Shown here: piece after piece, positions 44,195-55,257 of the stretch
Layout of the letters: every line of letters starts with the position of its first letter
Numbering within the stretch: the first letter of the stretch is position 1
From: Romanomermis culicivorax
Taxonomy: Eukaryota; Nematoda; Enoplea; Mermithida; Mermithidae
Direction of reading: 5' to 3'
DNA: 64,000 bases
NCBI GenBank assembly: GCA_963922205.1
Contig: CAWUHX010000239.1
Span: forward strand, 186,001-250,000
Made by a program: the position numbers and the translations under genes
The notes under the pieces: generated by a model
What the model saw: the letters and a program-made list of their open reading frames with translations, nothing else
What the model was told of the DNA's origin: nothing
The model's database searches: none

Positions 44195-44970
44195 CGGTGC
44201 AAATAGGCTTCATGGTTGGGATACCTAATTTATATGGACACAACATTTTTTGTGCTTTCTTCATTATGTTGAGGTTTTCTGAAGTTTCCTCATTCATTAA
44301 ACAATTATATAATAATCCGCTGTTTTGAGAGATGAGAATCACGACTTCTTTAAGCTGTTCAAAAATCTGTTCAAAAATCGAGACTTTGATTTATTGTATG
44401 TATTGTTTCTCGTTTCCTATACAAGTGGAAAATTACATTATTATCAAATAAAATATCCAGGAAAGTAACATAACCACCGACGTTTTATCTAGATCAGCTC
44501 GATTTTGTAACAGAGTTCGGAATGAATTAATTTTCGGAAAACTTCAAAATATGAATTACTAAAAGCATAAATTCTGTCGATCCTGAACAAATGTGGCAAA
44601 AAGAGGAAAATTGAATTCTTAGTAAGGTGAAGATATGCTTGAAAATGATTGAATTTAAAAACCGTGGCTACTGAAGAAATCAGTCCTGACTAGGGACTAC
44701 AATATGAGAATTCAAACAAAGATTATTGTTGTCAGATGGTCTTGTCATGTGCCGATCAATTTTGCCCAACGTCACATGATTCACATCATGTTTTTACTTT
44801 ATGTTTTCATCACTTTCTGTTTTACAGTCACTTACTCATATTTTTGCATTTCGTTTATTATATTTTTCACATGCATTCTGTGTGTACTTTTTGTGTTCCA
44901 TTTCTGTTTCATTTTGTGCTTTCATTTCCATTGTGTTCTGTTATTTTCCATTGCACACGTAGACTACAGT
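44195..44970. other. Unassigned AT-rich stretch
   Basis: A pyrimidine-rich part near 44780-44950 gives two overlapping hydrophobic open frames that look compositional. No gene supported. Confidence 0.35.
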
Positions 44971-44971
44971 A

Positions 44972-46158
44972 TGTAACCCATTAGTTGGAATTTCCCCCAA
45001 AGGTAAGCTCTACGAGCTTATGGGCATAATTGGAGCATAATGTGCACCTTTTATCAGTAAAAACTAGCAACGTTTTGCAACGCGAAACGACTAGTTTGGA
45101 GATTCTCTCTAAATGACATTCATATGTTTAGCATGGTGAGTGAAACTTGCCCCAATGCTTAACATATTCAAACTGGAAAATGTCTATGTGACCATAGGCA
45201 TCTTCTGCAGTGATTTCGGCTGCAGAAGTTAGCTTGGGTGTTGTTAGCTCCACCCAAGGCATACTGTAGGTCTGCAGGGTCCTTTAAAAGGGCCTGTTTT
45301 GTTAGTTTTGCACTCATTTTTGGGCCTTAATCATTTTCCCTTGTGTTTAGCTTGCGTCGTTGTGTCCATGGATTTATATCTTATTAATTTACATATATAT
45401 TGCGTCCGCCGCGGATATTTGAATAAATTTGCATATTACTTGGTGCCCTTCACTGTGTCTCGTTACCGTACCCCTGCATAGGAGTTACCCATCGCCCCTT
45501 CGATTAACACTTGCCCGTCCCCCTTTGTGGATCACTTGCGTCACTCGCCGACCCATTTACAGTACACCCCACACCGAACCTGAACTGGACCACCGTCACC
45601 CCTGTTCCTGTCGTCCCAGGATCGGTGAACCCTTGAGCCCGTCGCCCCATGCCGAGTCAAAGTTTAGAAAAGGACTAGGTAAGTCTTCTCTGGGGATTAT
45701 TGTTGTTGAGGGTATGTTTGTGGGAACCCTTCCCTAAGTCGGTTTTCCTTTTAGTATCCCCTCAGTTAGAGTAGCCCTTGAACCCTTTGGGTTTGGGCCA
45801 AAAAAAGGATTTAGGTTTACAATTGGGTCCCCTACAGTAAGCCATTCCACGAATGGCCTTGTCCTTCATTCTCATTGAATGGGACCAGGGATTGCCACCC
45901 CTGACATGGCGGCATTGTCCATTACTCTGCAGCAGAATCCAGGGACAGTACTGAGGTACACTATAGGTTTTCCTGTAGTCAGTACCAGCTGGGTTAGGTT
46001 CCCGAACTGAATACCAAATGGAGCCACCCAACGGGGTCACAGCAGGTCACTCACAGTGACATGGCCGTATTTTTCTATAAATATGGTATGGGTTTTCCCA
46101 TCAATGTGATTGGTCACCAGATCTACTTAATGTGACATGGCTCCAGTTTTCAGTTACA
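44972..46158 (+). other. Possible solo LTR or LTR-element remnant
   Basis: This 1.2-kb block is distinctly less AT-rich than its neighbours, begins TGTAACCC and ends GTTACA, and contains TTGGTGCCCTTCACTG near 45439, which resembles a primer binding site. No second copy and no matching flanking duplication (CAGTA versus TATTG) were found. Weakly supported. Confidence 0.25.
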
Positions 46159-46380
46159 TATTGAACTAAACGTTCCAGTGGCACTTTTTCCCAATTACGA
46201 AAAAACATGAAAATTTGACGTTTTTTCCCATATTTTCAGGCAAAACTTTTTATACATGCATGCTAGAAAATTTTCCGCAGCAGATTTGAATAGCTCAATT
46301 ATTCAGCATTAAGAATATATAATGTTTGTTCAACTTTTTTAAAATTTTTATATTGTCATTTTGCAGTTTTGTGGGCCTTA

Positions 46381-47215
46381 AGGCGGATTCATACTTCATC
46401 CGGCATCCGGCATCTGGCGTCCGGCAAGCTATTTTCAGCTTCTGGCATTCAGTGTCCGGCATCCGGCAATTTGGTTTCCGGCATCCGGCAAATTGGCTTC
46501 CGGCAAGTTGCCCGATGGGATGGCAATTCATACTTCTTCCGGCGCCGGAAATGCCGGATGACAATTTATTCTTGCTTTTACTATGTTAAAATACTGTGAA
46601 ATCTGTGCAGTATTTTGTTTCAGGAGAAATTGCGTATGGAAAATATATATAATATTATTTTCCAGGTCTACTCACGATGTCAGACGAAGAAAACTTGCTT
46701 GATCTAGCAATTTTGTACTATTTATTGAAGAGAAATTTGTCAAATGTGTCAGTCTTCCATAGGCGTGACTAAACTATAATTACGCCTAGAAAAAAGTCTT
46801 TATATGACTACCCTGCACATATATATGCTTTCAGGAACGAAAAAAAACATACCAAATACTCAGCATAAAAACAAAAAATTTTGTCAACTAAAAAAATCGA
46901 TATCTCTCGCATACATTGTATATGCAAAAATCAATCAAACACGCGCTTCAATTGAAATTACATACAAAATATGCTTTCCGGCGTCCAGAAAAGTACAAAC
47001 TGTTTCTACTCTTCCCATCCGGCAAAATTCCAGTCTTCCGGCAAAAAAATGAGACGGCAGCCAGCGTGGGAAAAGGAAAAAAATGACGTCATCGGGTACC
47101 GAATTGCCGGACGATATGCCGGATGAAAAATCTAAAAATAGACTTTTTTCAGATGCCGGATGCCGGACGCCGGATGCCGGACGCCGGGGATGCCCGATGA
47201 AGTATGAATCTGCCT
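46381..47215 (+). mobile_element. Harbinger-like element (ATTCATACTTCATCCGG ends)
   Basis: Ends AGGCGGATTCATACTTCATC and GATGAAGTATGAATCTGCCT, with TTA at 46378-46380 and 47216-47218. Subterminal tandem CCGGCATCCGGCA units occur at both ends. It carries the start of a Harbinger transposase gene. Confidence 0.87.
46677..46772 (+). pseudogene. Harbinger transposase N-terminus, remnant
   Basis: From ATG 46677, 31 residues beginning MSDEENLLDLAILYYLLKR resemble the acidic-then-leucine-rich start of HARBI1-like transposases. TAA follows at 46770-46772 and the DDE domain is missing, so the element is non-autonomous. Confidence 0.5.
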
Positions 47216-47218
47216 TTA

Positions 47219-48910
47219 TTTTAGAAAATTTACTGCACAAATTTTGAAAAAGTTTGGAGGTGGTCTTAGGAAAACTGGTCTCCATCATGATTGGATGGAG
47301 CAAATTTAATTTCCGCTACACCATTAGAAAGAGGAGGATCTGACGAATCGATTGATGTCTCCTGCTATTTGATTAGATGAAATTTTTATATTGTCTTTTC
47401 TGGCTCAAAGTTGAAAATCAGATTTTTTCCTGCTAACTCCGCCCCTTTAGGGAAAAGAATGCCGGGAAAAATAAAGGCAAAATCTCAAGGTATGGAAAAG
47501 CCCAGCCTGTGTGTGTATGTGTGCCTTGTGTATACGTGTAAGAGGCATATTTTGCCCAGAAGTGTACTGTTTGAAAATATGATGACGACTTCATTGTGCT
47601 TTGTGTTAGTGAATCTAATCGATAATGAAAACTGGATGGCACAACAATAATGAAAAAGTGCCTGGCATTTAATCGATGATGAAAAAAGTGTGCAGCATAA
47701 GGGCACAACAAGAATAAAGTGTGCAGCATTTTGAGGAAAAATGAAAAAGCAAATTATCAAGTACATGAATCGTCAATTAGATTTTCTTTAATTTTGGCAA
47801 TGAACAATCTACATCGTAAATGTCCCTGTAATAATTGGCGACAACCAGTTTATTTATATTTGTGCAGCGGTGATATTTGATAGTGCTGACGTCATTAAAT
47901 TTTATAAACATTTCCTGGCAATACGGCCATAACTCATTGTGCTCCATCAGCAGTTCATGAAAATGAGGGATCGAAACAAATAAAAAGGAAAAAACACATT
48001 AAAATTCAAATGTAAAATGAGCAAAAAGTCCTGCAACTTAAATAAACGAAAAAATATTATAGATATTAAAGAAAGAGGTAAACAGTTTCATAGTAATGAC
48101 ATTTGTTGTATTCACAATGTTGCATTTTGTTTTTGATGCAAAAACTTGAAATTTTTGAACTGCAATTAGCGATTCCATTGAGACTGCTTTTCACAGAATG
48201 CTCATAAATTAGAAAACACTAAAATAAGCACTGCCTCCAAAAGTTTGTACCATATTACTGAAAGTAGTGCATTCTTTTACCATAGAATTTTTCAAAAATT
48301 TTAAAGACTATTGGATTCTTTAACCGATGCTATGCTTGGTTTTCAGCTACTTTTACAATAGTGTTGACAGTATTCCTGAAAAAAATAAAATTTTCATTTT
48401 GGATTTTCTTGTTTTTCCTAGGGTCCAATGAAATTTACCAAAACTTTTATAACTGCTTAAATGCATCTAAGGCGAAATTTTTCATCATCTATCGTGACGC
48501 CACCATTTTTGTAACTATTTTCAGACTCGCACACACAATTGATTCAGTGTTTATAACAAACATTACGGCAACAGAAAAACTAGGGACAGCGAAAGAAAAT
48601 CTGCCAGCCGGCTATAGGAAAAATTGTTCTATAGCAGACACAAAAAGTCTTAAAAATATTCCTCTATTATATAACCCCCAATCACAACTAAAAAACATGC
48701 TCCCTTATGATTCTGTCCCTATTTCCCGAACGTCCCGATTCCCCGAGTACTAGGAATATCTGAATCCAGGAAACTGCAATCATTCAAGTCGGATCCTAAA
48801 CAGCAGATCCGACTGAATCCACATAGAATCCGGATCCAGTATAAAGTATTGGAAAGAATAACCGTGTTGTTTGATTTTTCAAAATCAAGCTGTATGAATT
48901 TATATTTCTT
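47219..48910. other. Unassigned stretch
   Basis: No gene was supported. A 130-residue + strand frame at 48361-48753 has no recognisable motif. 48780-48840 carries CGGATCC motifs like 20056-20240. Confidence 0.35.
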
Positions 48911-48916
48911 AGCATT

Positions 48917-49909
48917 TCAAAGGTTATTAATTATTGAAATGAGAAGCAAATTGTAGCAACAGCTCAAAATCTTTAGAGTAGATTTTTTGCAAGCTCCTTT
49001 CTGTATGTACCAAGCAGGAATCACTGGAGAAATTCTGCACCAAAGATGTTTTCCTGTTTCAAATAAACATACATTTTCAATAATTTCGGTTCGGATTTTC
49101 AGTCGAAAAATGATTGTATTAAATAAGTGAAGGAAGCGTGGGAGCAATATCAATGGCACCATTTTCATCACAATAGGAAAATTCCATTACGATAAAGAAG
49201 TGGGATTCCCCTTACATTCATATTCCAGTAATTGTGATTTTCAATTCTTCACAAGAATGAAAAAATGTCGCTTGACAATAGGTTTTCATTGAGTGAAATA
49301 TTTAACAAAAATATCTTGGTACTTAATTGTTTGATAATAATTCAAACTTTAACGACTAGACTATAGTCTGTTTATCTTAAAATGCTTCTAAAGAACGAAA
49401 GTGGAAAGCAAGTAGTATTTAAGATTTTCACGATTTTCTGATAAACAATATATTTTCACGATTTTCTGATGAACAAGAGTGAAAAATTTTATAGTAGGAG
49501 CTCTATCTTAACGATTTTGACAGTGATACTGTGTCACTTTTCTAATTGGAAGCATTTTATAAAAAACAGACTATAATTTCTATTATGGTGCGAATTATAT
49601 TCAGAGTTCAAAACTTGTTGATCCACCGCCAGACTGGGGAACTTACTGTTTGAACAAAGTTCGAAATCAATTTTGTTTTTCAGGCAACAATCTTCGATAC
49701 ATTCCACGTGGTAGATGATTTTTTGTAAGTAATAATCGTACCAAGCCGGACATTTCGTTCGACAGTCCACTTCGTTAGTCGAAACTGTTTCGTTATCGCT
49801 CATTTCCGCTTCACAAAGAATCGCAAAAGTAGTGGCAAAAATCAAAATCTGGCAAAAAGCTCAAAATGAAAATCATAAAGAAGTATTGTCATTTTCTTAC
49901 TTTTTTCAT
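48917..49909 (-). CDS. Small secreted cysteine-rich protein, three exons
   Basis: Coding exons (- strand): 49909-49901, 49848-49647 and 49053-48917, total 348 bp, 115 residues plus stop. The first exon is only ATG AAA AAA before donor GTAAGA; a 52-bp intron ends TTTTTGCCAG; the second donor is GTAAGT; the third exon follows GAAACAG. All phases agree. The start MKKILIFATTFAILCEAE is a clear signal peptide. The mature part has ten cysteines (DCRTKC, HVECIEDCC, ELC, LWC, GAC, SCC). The C-terminus is hydrophobic and could be a GPI signal. The family was not recognised. The second exon looks firm; the third is less certain. Confidence 0.55.
49362..49575. mobile_element. TATAGTCTG MITE, copy 2
   Basis: Ends TATAGTCTGTTTATC and AAAAACAGACTATA; the interior matches 33450-33698 in reverse (GTCACTTTT, GGAAGCATTTTATAAAAAAC). 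It lies in the second intron of the secreted-protein gene. Confidence 0.75.
49647..49848 (-). CDS. Secreted protein exon 2 (signal peptide and cysteine motif)
   Basis: Encodes ILIFATTFAILCEAE, then VDCRTKCPAWYDYYLQK and VECIEDCCLKNK. Codon use is balanced and unlike the surrounding AT-rich DNA. Confidence 0.65.
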
Positions 49910-50176
49910 AATGCCAGTAGTAGAGCAAAGTAAAGTTTTTGGTCCTTGCGGTTTGAATGGTTATCGAGAATGAGAAAGACCACGCACATCTATAAATAGA
50001 AAACACATTTTATATCAAAATGATCAACCAGAACGGATTCACAAAAAAACAAAAACAGCGCACAACACTAATCTCCGCGAAACGCCTCAAACTCACGTTT
50101 TTGAGGTGGCTACCATATTTTGACAAACACGACAAAAAATGCGACGTTTTCGATTATTTGTTTTTCTCGATTTTCG

Positions 50177-50668
50177 GGTTCCTTCCTTCCTTTCTTCCTC
50201 GCTTCCTTCCTTTTTTCCTTCCTTCCTTCCTTCTTTCCTTCCTTCCTTCCTTCCTTCCTTCCTTCCTTCTTCCTTCCTTCCTTCCTTCCTTCCTTCCTTC
50301 CTTCCTTCCTTCCTTCCTTCCTTCCTTCCTTCCTTCCTTCCTTCCTTCCTTCCTTCCTTCCTTCCTTCCTTCCTTCCTTCCTTCCTTCCTTCCTTCCTTC
50401 CTTCCTTCCTTCCTTCCTTCCTTCCTTCCTTCCTTCCTTCCTTCCTTCCTTCCTTCCTTCCTTCCTTCCTTCCTTCCTTCCTTCCTTCCTTCCTTCCTTC
50501 CTTCCTTCCTTCCTTCCTTCCTTCCTTCCTTCCTTCCTTCCTTCCTTCCTTCCTTCCTTCCTTCCTTCCTTCCTTCCTTCCTTCCTTCCTTCCTTCCTTC
50601 CTTCCTTCCTTCCTTCCTTCCTTCCTTCCTTCCTTCCTTCCTTCCTTCCTTCCTTCCGTCCTTCCTTC
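50177..50668. repeat. (CCTT)n microsatellite, ~490 bp
   Basis: Almost pure CCTT units; the part from about 50275 to 50656 appears uninterrupted. It lies between the divergent secreted-protein and LRR genes. Long open frames through it are translations of the tetramer in different frames. Confidence 0.97.
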
Positions 50669-50842
50669 CCCTTTTTTGGTCCTTAACTTGCAGTTGCAGA
50701 TTTAGGTCATTTTTACGTAAAACATGATTTTTTGCAGCGTGTAACACGTTCTTGCACACATTGTACGGTTCATTAGAGCAGCTATTTTGCTTAATTGTGT
50801 CATCCTGCTCGCCACCATTATAATGGATGAGATTATTGTATT

Positions 50843-50930
50843 GTATATAGAAGGCTGCAAAAAATATGAAACTCTGTATAGAAGGCTGCAAAAGCCTTCT
50901 GTATAGAAGGCTGCAAAAAATATGAAACAA
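50843..50930. repeat. Short tandem repeat with AGAAGGCTGCAAAA units
   Basis: Three TATAGAAGGCTGCAAAA units; the middle pair forms the palindrome AGAAGGCTGCAAAAGCCTTCT-like hairpin. Confidence 0.7.
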
Positions 50931-50999
50931 CGGCATATGCGCTACTGAGTTGTTGCCTTGAAGGTTCATACGAGCAATGTGCATCTATAGTCCTCACTT

Positions 51000-51740
51000 T
51001 GGATCAACGAACTGCTAGCGAAGTAAGATGAAAAAACAAACGAATAGCGGAGTAAGATGAAAAAATTGGGTAAGAAGTAAATAAATTTGTTAATTCAACG
51101 CTGAAATTTTTGCGTGTTACATTATGATTTAGTATTGGTGCTCATTGTGTGCTAATCCGTGCCCAAAATTATGAACGAAATTAATTACTCGAAAACACAC
51201 GTAGCACGTTCCGCTAATGAAATATATACAATATGCGGCTCAAATAATAAAATGGTGCTGCTGCTCAGTAGCTCCCCCTTCAGCGGATGAACATGTACTC
51301 CGAACACCCGCAGAAAGGAGTTTGTACTACTTTTGATGATGACATCATTCTTCAACTTCTCTAAGCTAAGAATTTAATCCTAACTTGCAGCAGTTTTCTG
51401 TAGCATTTGTGTGTTTTCGTCATTCTGAAAATTTGCTTCTCAGTTTTTTTTCTAGCAGCGCGGTAAATGCAATAAAACGATAGGCTTTGTTCTTTCCATA
51501 ACTCAAAATCTAACTTCAACTTTTCTTTTTCGCTGAACATATGTAGAATGTTCGTTTTTTGGCCAATTTTCAAAGAATCGTGTTTACTTGTTGGCCCTAG
51601 GAGCATCATAAAATCGTACGTTTTCTATTGTAGAAACACATTGAAAGAATAGTTCAAGCGCGACTAATCATACTTTCTTATTACCGAGTAATTTTGGGAA
51701 TGAAATCTAAAGCTTGTTGTTGTGAATAATCACAACGAAA
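51000..51740. other. 5' flank of the LRR gene
   Basis: No coding sequence. A small duplication of AGTAAGATGAAAAAA lies at about 51021-51068. Promoter elements could not be assigned. Confidence 0.35.
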
Positions 51741-51839
51741 ATGAAGATTTGGTGCATATTTTTCTATATAGTGGCGCAAATTTTGAATTTTGGATTACCC
51801 GCCTGCTATCCAAAGTGTCACTGCCCGAAAGAAGACGAG
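51741..51839 (+). CDS. LRR gene exon 1 (signal peptide and half of LRR cap)
   Basis: Starts at ATG 51741 rather than the other-frame ATG at 51723, because only this frame gives a signal peptide and the CxxxCxC cap. Donor GTAATT begins at 51840. Confidence 0.8.
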
Positions 51840-54800
51840 GTAATTTTTTTCATTATTTTCAACAACCTCTTTTAGTCATTTTCTTTAACGCCCTCATTTC
51901 AACACTATAATTCATGTGAATCGAGAACAGTGAAAAATGGCTTATTGTTCCAGGCACAGTTGCTGCACGAGAAATACCTGTCTATTAACTTAGTTGAATG
52001 CTACGGTATGCCAATTGTGATTTTATCCATACTGGGCATTTATTTGCTCTTCGATCCTTTGTTAGAAAGTGCAAAAGCTAAAAAGTAAAAGTTAAAAACA
52101 AAAAGTTGTTCTGGAATAATTCAAAAAACGAATATGTCTATGGGTCGCTACAGTCTACTCTTTTCCAAATGAGCCTCAGATTGACTCTAGCGGTCAGGAC
52201 TACAAATTGAAAGAATAAAATGTTGGCTTGCGATGCATGGTCATCACATGCCCAAGGTTTTATTTGCATTTTTTGCATTTTCAGGCTCATTTGAAAATAA
52301 ATGGAGAATGGCACGCTCAGTGAGAAACCCTGTCACAAATCCGTTTGCTTCTGACATGTTGTTGGTATGCTGAACATGCGCTGAGAATCAGAGAGTAGAC
52401 TTTCATTTGCAGCTTTGTGTTTCATTAAACAGTGAATATTGGTGAATCGGAATCTGACCTGCAGGTCTATTGTGAAATATATGTATGATAGTGGAAGAAA
52501 GAAAATAGAGAAACAAGGTAGAGAGACTGTATAATCGTGGCGTCGAAAGTAGACAAGAAAAGATAAACACGGATAAGGCTCTACAAAAACAAATACAAAG
52601 GGAAAACCCAACAGGAAGAAACAATAAACGAAGAGAGGGGAAAACCAGAACAGGGCGAGACCCACCAGGTCGAAATCCTATCCCAAATCGGCTGTGGGCC
52701 TAATGGAATAATTCCCGTAAGAAAACCGGAAGAAATACATGCGATCAGATTATATTTGACTGCCCAATAACAAGGAATACAGATCAGACTATGATATGTG
52801 AGCTATACTAAACAAAGGTGGACAATGTACAAAAAGAAAACGATAGTATGTAAAACACGAAACTTATAGATCAAATAGTACATGGACAATGTAAGAAAGA
52901 AGGACGAAATATGGATGACATTTGAGATACAATTTGTTTTTGATTTTGATGCTGAAAAATAATTGAATTGACTTGATGTAACACCGGTTTGATTGATGTG
53001 TGGGATTCTATACTAAAATTTAATTGCATTTTATTCAAAATCCATATATAAAAATTACTCGAACTTTACTCGAATTAATCCTAAAGTGAGGATTGCTAGT
53101 GCAACTGCAAGAAAATAATCTCGACATTGGGATTAGCTGAAACTGAGGATCAGCACTTTAATCCCGACATTGAAATTGTCCTCAAGCTGGGTTAACGCAA
53201 CCAACCTCAAGTTTTTATAGTGCTTAAGGACGCCCTTTTGATCACAGGCATACGCTGTAAAAAACAAAATGACCATAATTTGTCCCTCCCTCACTATGAG
53301 TCAGGAGCTACAATGCTATTGGTTTGCCGTTTCTATACATTTGGGTGAAGTCAGCCATCAGCATGATTCATATAATTTTCATTCAGAAAAATTTTATTTT
53401 AGTTGTCACCATGCTATGCGAGGACGAAATGCACAGAGCTGCAGAATATACTTACTTCACAGACACGGAAAATTTTTAATGAGAATGAACGAAAATCCAA
53501 TATTACAAAATTGAATTTTTCAACTCTCAAGGGCGCCCTCCGCCAGTAAGCTGTGACCCCGGAAATCCAATTTTAAGGGTTCCCGTATATATAAACGAGG
53601 CGAAGCAACGCCTTTGATTGGCTAGTTTCAGAAATTTGTATCCTTTGATATGCCGCCCATCTTGATTTTTTTTCTAGATAGAATCTTGATTTTTTTCAAG
53701 ATGCGGTCTTGATTTTTTCAAAATACCATCTTGATTTTTTTCAAGATTATCTTGACGAAATGCGATGCACTTGAAAAAAATGCGATGCACTTGAAAAGAA
53801 AGTCGAACATCGAAAAACTCCTACCTCTTGATTTTTTGCGATGCATCTTGAAATTTTTGCGAAGTATCTTGGAATTTTTGCGATGCATATTGAAAAAAAT
53901 GTTGTGCTTCATGTTCGAAGGTAACAATTTTTCTCAAGTGGTTACAAATTTTTTGAAGTATTAACAAACCTTTTCAAGTGATAATTTTTTCAAGTGGCCC
54001 TTCTTGTATTCCGTAAGTGTGAAGTACTTTTCATAAAAGTTAGCTGAGACTGATTTTTTTCTAAAATTCTAGACCTGAAATTCACAGAAATGTTATGCAT
54101 ATAAACCTGAGAATCCTCACACTCATCTGAAAAACAAGACTTTTTCAAAAACCTTTCTCCAGGCTGTATGCTATCTGGATTCTTCGGAAACAGTTATTCC
54201 CGACGCTCTGCCCGACTATTTGAGAAGCTTGATCATCCGAGGCGGCACGTTCGAAAATTTTAACCGCCATTATTTGGCCACCTTCCCGCGTCTGGAAACC
54301 CTATCCTTAATTAGCACGTTTATTAGACGTTTGGCCCCCTATTCGTTCAATCATTTGGATAATTTGAAAAATTTGTACTTGAAATACAATTTGATCGAAA
54401 CATTGGGTCCTAACGCGTTCGGGGATCTGAAAAGACTGAGAAGTTTGGAATTGCCGGATAACGGTATAGAAGTCATAGAAGGATGGGCATTCAATGGTTC
54501 GGGTCAGATCCAGGAGCTGGAATTGAGGTTCAACCCCATCAAAATCATAAAGAGCAATGCTTTTTCCAATATGAAAGATATTTCGTACCTCAAATTTCCT
54601 CACAATGTTACGGAAATCGAACCCAAAGCTTTCGACGGTCTGATCGACGTCCACTTTTTGGACATGCATAATTGGCCGGCTGCCAAATCTAGGGTCGGTG
54701 GCATAAGATCCGGTACTTTCTACGGTCTAAGTCACGTGACCAGTTTTTTGATCTCCAACTCTGATTTGGGTATAGTATACCCTCACGCTTTCGATCACGC

Positions 54801-55257
54801 CTACAATATCGGGACCATGGCCATTACCATGTGCCGAATTTTGTTGCTGGACAAAAGATCGTTCCTAAATGTACGTAATTTGAAATACTTGGAATTTGAG
54901 CGCAACGAGATTCAGAAAATGAACAAATTTTTCGCCAGTCAATTTTTCGACAATAAAACCGATTTATATCGAACGGAAGTGAAGTTCAGCAAAAATCGAT
55001 TCTCTTGCGATTGTACGAATATGAAAGTTTTATATACATTAAGCAAAAAATTCGGGGAACAACTGTTGGACGAAAATTTCTGCATAATGAGCGGTGAGGT
55101 GACACTGAACGTGGTTTTAGACGATTTGAAACAAAATTGCACTAATCATTTCGAAATTGAAGATATCGATAATGAAGCAACAATTAGTTTAAGAAATCAG
55201 TGTCTAATCTTGATGATATCGACTTTAATTAGTTTATATTTAGTTTTCATATTGTAG
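51741..55257 (+). CDS. Secreted or GPI-anchored leucine-rich-repeat protein, two exons
   Basis: Exons 51741-51839 and 54163-55257 join in phase 0 to 397 residues. Exon 1 gives a signal peptide (MKIWCIFFYIVAQILNFGLPA) and CYPKCHC; exon 2 opens AVCYLD, completing an N-terminal LRR cap with spacing C-x3-C-x-C-x7-C. About nine LRRs follow (for example LKNLYLKYNLIETLGPNAF and LRSLELPDNGIEVIEGWAF). A C-terminal cap (FSCDCTNMKVL ... NFC ... NC) follows, then a hydrophobic tail LILMISTLISLYLVFIL with no basic end, as in GPI signals. Family role: extracellular binding, often adhesion or receptor function; the ligand is unknown. The cap split exactly at the intron strongly supports the junction. Confidence 0.85.
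51954..52088 (+). CDS. Possible alternative last exon of the LRR gene
   Basis: After acceptor TTATTGTTCCAG, a phase-0 frame of 44 codons ends at TAA 52086-52088. It reads LLHEKYLSINLVECYG and then a membrane-like PIVILSILGIYLLFDPLL. Joined to exon 1 it would give a 77-residue short protein. It may equally be chance. Confidence 0.3.
   Translation, partial: AQLLHEKYLSINLVECYGMPIVILSILGIYLLFDPLLESAKAKK
52089..53640. other. LRR gene intron, middle
   Basis: No repeat copy with clear ends. Purine-rich part near 52490-52660 gives hydrophobic - strand frames that look compositional. Confidence 0.35.
53650..53995. repeat. Irregular TCTTGA / TCAAGA and GCGATGCA repeat block
   Basis: Units such as CATCTTGATTTTTTTC recur 4-5 times from 53650, then GAAATGCGATGCACTTGAAA twice, its inverse TTTTGCGATGCATCTTGAAA several times, and finally TTTTCAAGTGG units. 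TCTTGA and TCAAGA give inverted pairs. It lies in the LRR intron, about 170 bp before exon 2. Confidence 0.75.
54163..55257 (+). CDS. LRR gene exon 2 (repeats, C-terminal cap, tail)
   Basis: Acceptor CTTTCTCCAG ends at 54162; one open frame of 365 codons ends with TAG at 55255-55257. The GC content and codon use stand out from the flanks. Coding starts before the internal ATG at 54220. Confidence 0.92.
   Translation, partial: AVCYLDSSETVIPDALPDYLRSLIIRGGTFENFNRHYLATFPRLETLSLISTFIRRLAPYSFNHLDNLKNLYLKYNLIETLGPNAFGDLKRLRSLELPDNGIEVIEGWAFNGSGQIQELELRFNPIKIIKSNAFSNMKDISYLKFPHNVTEIEPKAFDGLIDVHFLDMHNWPAAKSRVGGIRSGTFYGLSHVTSFLISNSDLGIVYPHAFDHAYNIGTMAITMCRILLLDKRSFLNVRNLKYLEFERNEIQKMNKFFASQFFDNKTDLYRTEVKFSKNRFSCDCTNMKVLYTLSKKFGEQLLDENFCIMSGEVTLNVVLDDLKQNCTNHFEIEDIDNEATISLRNQCLILMISTLISLYLVFIL

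Noticed and set aside
44704-44984. Two overlapping hydrophobic frames
   Set aside because: Pyrimidine-rich DNA gives Phe/Leu/Cys-rich readings in more than one frame.
48361-48753. 130-residue + strand open frame
   Set aside because: No recognisable domain, AT-rich composition and no clear splice or promoter context. It could be an exon but nothing supports it.
49647-49848. Ly6/three-finger protein assignment of the secreted protein
   Set aside because: Cysteine spacing does not fit the Ly6 pattern, and the final CN motif is missing.
50020-50984. Long open frames on both strands (leucine-proline-serine-phenylalanine and glycine-arginine-lysine-glutamate repeats)
   Set aside because: They are translations of the (CCTT)n microsatellite, open because the tetramer contains no stop in any frame.
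52333-52665. Hydrophobic 110-residue - strand frame
   Set aside because: It reads through a purine-rich intron stretch; the hydrophobic residues are compositional.
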